DNA from: Oscarella lobularis
Lineage: Eukaryota; Porifera; Homoscleromorpha; Homosclerophorida; Oscarellidae
Assembly (NCBI RefSeq): GCF_947507565.1
Contig: NC_089182.1
Location: 3,410,001 to 3,474,000 of the forward strand
DNA: 64,000 nucleotides
Direction: 5' to 3'
Part shown: piece after piece, positions 61,068-64,000 of the stretch
Layout of the letters: each line of letters starts with the position of its first letter
How positions within the stretch are numbered: position 1 is the stretch's first letter
The notes under the pieces: model-generated
The model's database searches: none
Told to the model about the DNA's origin: nothing
The model's input: the letters and a program-made list of their open reading frames with translations, nothing else
Made by a program: the position numbers and the translations under genes

Positions 61068-61124
61068 TGTTGTCCTGCGCTTTCGGAATGGTATCGGAAT
61101 GCGCTATCAGAATGCTATCCGGGA

Positions 61125-61905
61125 TTACTCGAGGCTGCGCACAGCGTTGTCGCGGGGGACTTGGTTATCCGGACGCTTCCGCATAGATATGACTTCAGGT
61201 ACATCGTCCTTCTCCAGTCCGCCGAAAGCGTTCGCCTTATCGCATTCACGTCCTTTGCTACGCGTCCAGTAGTCCATTAGAGTTCTATCGGCGAGATTTG
61301 CTGCTGTTCCTCCAGCTCGAAAGACTTCTCTTTCTCCTATGATCCAACGGGATTGATGGGAACTGTAGATGGCACCTTTGCCTAATCAACACAAATAGAA
61401 TAAGTATCAGCGATTACCTCCTTGTACGTGTGTAATAAGGAAAGAAGCGCTTGTAATAGTCGAAAGCATTGGAGCAACAGCACTTGAACTCATGGACGGC
61501 ATATTTATACGTCTATACACGAACGATTGACGAATTTGATATGGTGATGCAGCTAGTGGTTCGTTCTTACCTCAAGTCGTCATGCCAAGCGTTTGTCTAA
61601 CGTCAAACAATCGCCTTGAAAGCCGCAGCAGCCGCGAGGATCGTCGAATCAGTCCTAAAATGCACACAAACAAGTCGACTTGTCACCTTTCGCGAAAAAT
61701 TCCAACGTACAGCGCGTAAATCTTCGTTAACGTCACGAGAACGAACCCTAAATCCTTTGCTGAGACGCGTGTCGCTCGCGATAAGAGCAAAATCGTCGCC
61801 CGAAACGCCGACAATCGTTCTATATCCATCGGTGAGTAACGAAAACGTCCAAACGATTCATTCTTCGTACCCGCCGTTGAGAACGTAAGGAGAAAACCTC
61901 GCCAT
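61125..61905 (-). pseudogene. PSMB1: Broken proteasome subunit beta type-1 (PSMB1) copy
   Basis: The first two exons are PSMB1-like: MARFSPYVLNGG, a 50-base intron, then TIVGVSGDDFALIASDTRLS and KGFRVRSRD. After that, homology jumps between frames: TDSTI in one frame, CCGFQGDCLTLDK in another, APMLSTIT then KRFFPYYTRT, GKGAIYSS and EVFRAGGTAANL. A stop (TAG) replaces a tyrosine in one frame. Introns at plausible positions remain, so this is a duplicated genomic copy rather than a retrocopy, or a region with several consensus indels. It ends 58 bases before the cyclooxygenase start codon. Confidence 0.6.
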
Positions 61906-62041
61906 CTTCGCTTTTATTGTTGAGCACGCGCAGTGTTACTAGGGATCACGCGCACCAAAAAACGGAGCCAAAGCGGAAAGAAGACGTCGACGAAGACGAA
62001 GAACGCAGCGCGCTAACACTTTTAGCAAGTGGGGCCCCGCA

Positions 62042-62383
62042 ATGGGGTACTCGAATGGAGATGAGGCCCCTCGTGGGGATCTTCGCCTAGAAATGAAGAA
62101 ACGAAGCCTAACGGCCTATTTCGCAGCGCCGGCAACAAAGCTAAAGGTAAGAAAACGCCCAAAGCGACGCGTTCAAGCAGAAACACCACCAGCGATTTGC
62201 GAAAACAGAAAAAGCAAAGAAACGCCGTCGCTCTCCTCGTCTAAGTACCCCACACGGTCTAGAAACACCGCCGAAGTCTTCGCGCCGCGCGAAAAGCTCC
62301 TGTCGCACCCGAAAAACCGCCCGTCTCGCCAAAACGCGAAGATCGCGCACGTGGAGGTGAGGCCCCTCGCAAGGAATCGCTGA
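62042..62383 (+). CDS. hypothetical basic protein with PIP-box-like motif
   Basis: 113-residue open frame starting MGYSNGDEAPRGDLRLEMKK. It contains KKRSLTAYF, similar to PCNA-interacting motifs (LTxYF), and is otherwise rich in K, R, S and P. Possible donors at AAAG|GTAAGA (62147) and GGAG|GTGAGG (62355) suggest it may be one exon of a larger gene, and another frame (RRRSPRLSTPHG) is equally basic. No family was recognised, and it may not be a gene. Confidence 0.25.
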   Translation: MGYSNGDEAPRGDLRLEMKKRSLTAYFAAPATKLKVRKRPKRRVQAETPPAICENRKSKETPSLSSSKYPTRSRNTAEVFAPREKLLSHPKNRPSRQNAKIAHVEVRPLARNR

Positions 62384-62930
62384 CAAAAAACACTTTGTAC
62401 GCCACAATCGCGCTTCGTAAACCCAACTCGCGGAGCGAAACCAAACAAAAAATGATGGCGAAGACCACCGTGAGCAGCGAAAGCGGAAAAACGATCGAGA
62501 AATGGCGATTTCGGCCGCACGTCCTCAAAACGCCTCGAAAAGCAGAACCGCGCTCAGGCTGTTATTCGCAACGATGTTTTAATACTTTCTTTTAGCAGCT
62601 ATCCCTTTCGAAAGCCACTCAAAACACCAAAAAACCAAATAAACAACGGGAGAATCGCGCCAAATCAGACAATGTAGAAAACGATTCAGCAAACAAAACG
62701 CATAATAATCTACTCGCCCTTCATCGTTACTTGTATGCGAAAACAAAAAACCGAATTTAAAACAAAAGAAGTCGCAATTTTAAAGACCTACAATTTCTAT
62801 ATAAGTAATGAAGCACTCCCGAAAAGTGGGAGGGCCGCGGGTGACTGTGGCAGTTGATCTCGCTCAACGTCACCACACCCCGCCCAGGGCGAGCGCCGCT
62901 CACACTGTGGGCGCATGCGTGAACCACGCC
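62384..62930. other. AT/CG-mixed intergenic stretch, nothing firm
   Basis: A short frame (EMAISAARPQNASKSRTALR to a stop near 62580) could be a last exon of the preceding candidate. Otherwise nothing was recognised up to the satellite array. GCGCATGCG lies near 62911. Confidence 0.3.
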
Positions 62931-63160
62931 CAGCTTAGCCCAGCTTAGCCCAGCTTAGCCCAGCTTAGCCCAGCTTAGCCCAGCTTAGCCCAGCTTAGCC
63001 CAGCTTAGCCCAGCTTAGCCCAGCTTAGCCCAGCTTAGCCCAGCTTAGCCCAGCTTAGCCCAGCTTAGCCCAGCTTAGCCCAGCTTAGCCCAGCTTAGCC
63101 CAGCTTAGCCCAGCTTAGCCCAGCTTAGCCCAGCTTAGCCCAGCTTAGCCCAGCTTAGCC
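62931..63160. repeat. perfect decamer satellite (CAGCTTAGCC)23
   Basis: Twenty-three identical 10-bp units in direct tandem with no mismatch, running straight into TTAGGG repeats. Confidence 0.97.
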
Positions 63161-63164
63161 CAGG

Positions 63165-63182
63165 TTAGGGTTAGGGTTAGGG
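63165..63182 (+). repeat. short telomere-type TTAGGG run
   Basis: Three perfect TTAGGG units following CAGG, then TTAAAAGG. An internal telomere-like sequence beside the decamer array. Confidence 0.9.
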
Positions 63183-63485
63183 TTAAAAGGTGTACCCACT
63201 TGGGTGACCCTTAATAACTCCTTAAATATTGAACGTATGACGTCATGCATAGCATCATTTAAAAGGAAATTTAATAAGCTTTCGATTGATCCTATATTTG
63301 CTGTGCAAATTATTTAGTATAAAGAAGTTATGAAGGTTTTTGTAAAGTCACTTTTTTGGGTGATTTTTTTTGGGTGAGTGGCCGTTTTTAAAGAAATTGC
63401 TTGTAAACCCTTTTAGTTATAAGTGATTTAAAAATTTATATTGTAGTTGTTAGGCAAAAGTGGTTTCTTTAAAAGTGAAGTCACA

Positions 63486-63830
63486 AAGTGGTTGGTTGAT
63501 GTTGGGTATTTAAAGTCTTTTTGAAAGTGACAAGTGCGCCGAGAATTGGTCACGGAACGGCAAGTGCGCTAAGAGAAACGAAATAAAGAGAATTTTCAAA
63601 ATCTGACGTCATAATGTGGTTGGTTGTGGTCCGGTATTTAAAGTCTTTTTGAAAGTGGTGAGTGCGCTAAAAAATTGTCACGGAAAAGGCAAATGCGCTA
63701 AGGGGAAACGAAATAAAGGAAATTTTCAAAATCTGACGTCATTAAGTGGTTGGGTGTGGTCCGGTATTTAAAGTCTTTTTTAAAGTGGTGAGTGCGCTAA
63801 GAATTTGTCACGGGAAAGGGTTAAAGAAAA
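63486..63830. repeat. tandem repeat with a period of about 128 bp
   Basis: TATTTAAAGTCTTTTT recurs at 63508, 63635 and 63765 (spacings of 127 and 130). Each copy is followed by AAGTGC/AGTGCGCTAAG, a TTGTCACGG block, and an ACGAAATAAAG..TTTTCAAAATCTGACGTCAT segment. Copies differ by scattered substitutions. Confidence 0.85.
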
Positions 63831-64000
63831 GAAATGCACAAGGCAAAGCTGGCTCAACCGCTATATCCACTACCGACCGGCAAGATGACAATCTTAGGTA
63901 TGTGGTATAGGGGGAATAGGTGGTTTGAGATAGTCATTGGTATTTTTTAGGTATAGAGTGCGTCAAGGCACGCTCAGTTTGATCAATATATTTCTTCTAT
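63831..64000. other. window end, unassigned
   Basis: No reading frame or RNA gene was recognised. TTTTTTAG|GTATAG near 63950 could be an acceptor, but the flanking sequence is too short to judge. Confidence 0.3.

Noticed and set aside
61616-61888. 90-residue plus-strand frame
   Set aside because: It is antisense to the PSMB1-like exons, which have recognisable homology.
62931-63160. Possible CRISPR-like array
   Set aside because: Units are contiguous 10-mers with no spacers, in a eukaryotic genome.

Overview
The window is eukaryotic nuclear DNA from a small, gene-dense animal genome. Genes have many short introns (mostly about 45-100 bp, often AT-rich with TTAA/TAAT runs) and intergenic gaps of tens to hundreds of bases. 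Gene content is animal-type and ciliated: an RFX factor, a PI3-kinase regulatory subunit, axonemal dynein chain DNAI3/WDR63, nephrocystin-1, EFCAB7, complexin, NOX5, a cyclooxygenase and INPP4. A short TTAGGG run lies near the right end. The compact layout together with complexin and cilium genes suggests an early-branching metazoan, possibly a sponge such as a homoscleromorph. That placement is inference; no species was identified.

Layout. 0-14 kb, plus strand: RFX1/2/3-type factor, PI3K regulatory subunit, DNAI3, COX15, SLC1-type glutamate transporter. 13.9-16 kb: no firm protein gene, but a cluster of perfect hairpins. 16-20 kb, minus: YTHDC1, interrupted by a 200-base assembly gap. 20-22.6 kb, plus: SCPx/SCP2. 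22.7-24.6 kb, minus: ASF1 and TSR3. 24.7-27.6 kb, plus: a secreted intron-less GH116 glycosidase with a PAN/apple-like region. 27.6-33.1 kb, minus: INPP4 with an N-terminal PH domain and two MITE-like insertions. 33.2-39 kb: N6AMT1, complexin, a three-HMG-box putative mitochondrial protein, EFCAB7 and RPF1. 39.3-42.7 kb, minus: Ras-like GTPase and ALG6. 43.2-51.4 kb, plus: NOX5 with extra EF-hand modules, a SUMO-interacting-motif protein, TFIIH p52. 51.4-57.1 kb, minus: NPHP1 and membralin. 57.6-64 kb: NmrA-like protein, cyclooxygenase, a broken PSMB1 copy, a weak ORF, then satellite and tandem repeats.

Themes. Ciliary genes (DNAI3, NPHP1, EFCAB7) share the window with an RFX factor, and a perfect X-box lies just upstream of DNAI3. 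Phosphoinositide genes (PI3K regulatory subunit, INPP4), peroxisomal/mitochondrial genes (SCPx, COX15, HMG protein) and ribosome/RNA genes (TSR3, RPF1, YTHDC1) are interspersed. Several gene pairs are head to head with start codons 50-120 bp apart. Three GC-AG introns occur within 5.5 kb. The palindromes TGACGTCA and GGGGCCCC are strikingly frequent.

Exon boundaries come from reading splice signals and comparing remembered family sequences; no alignment or database search was run.
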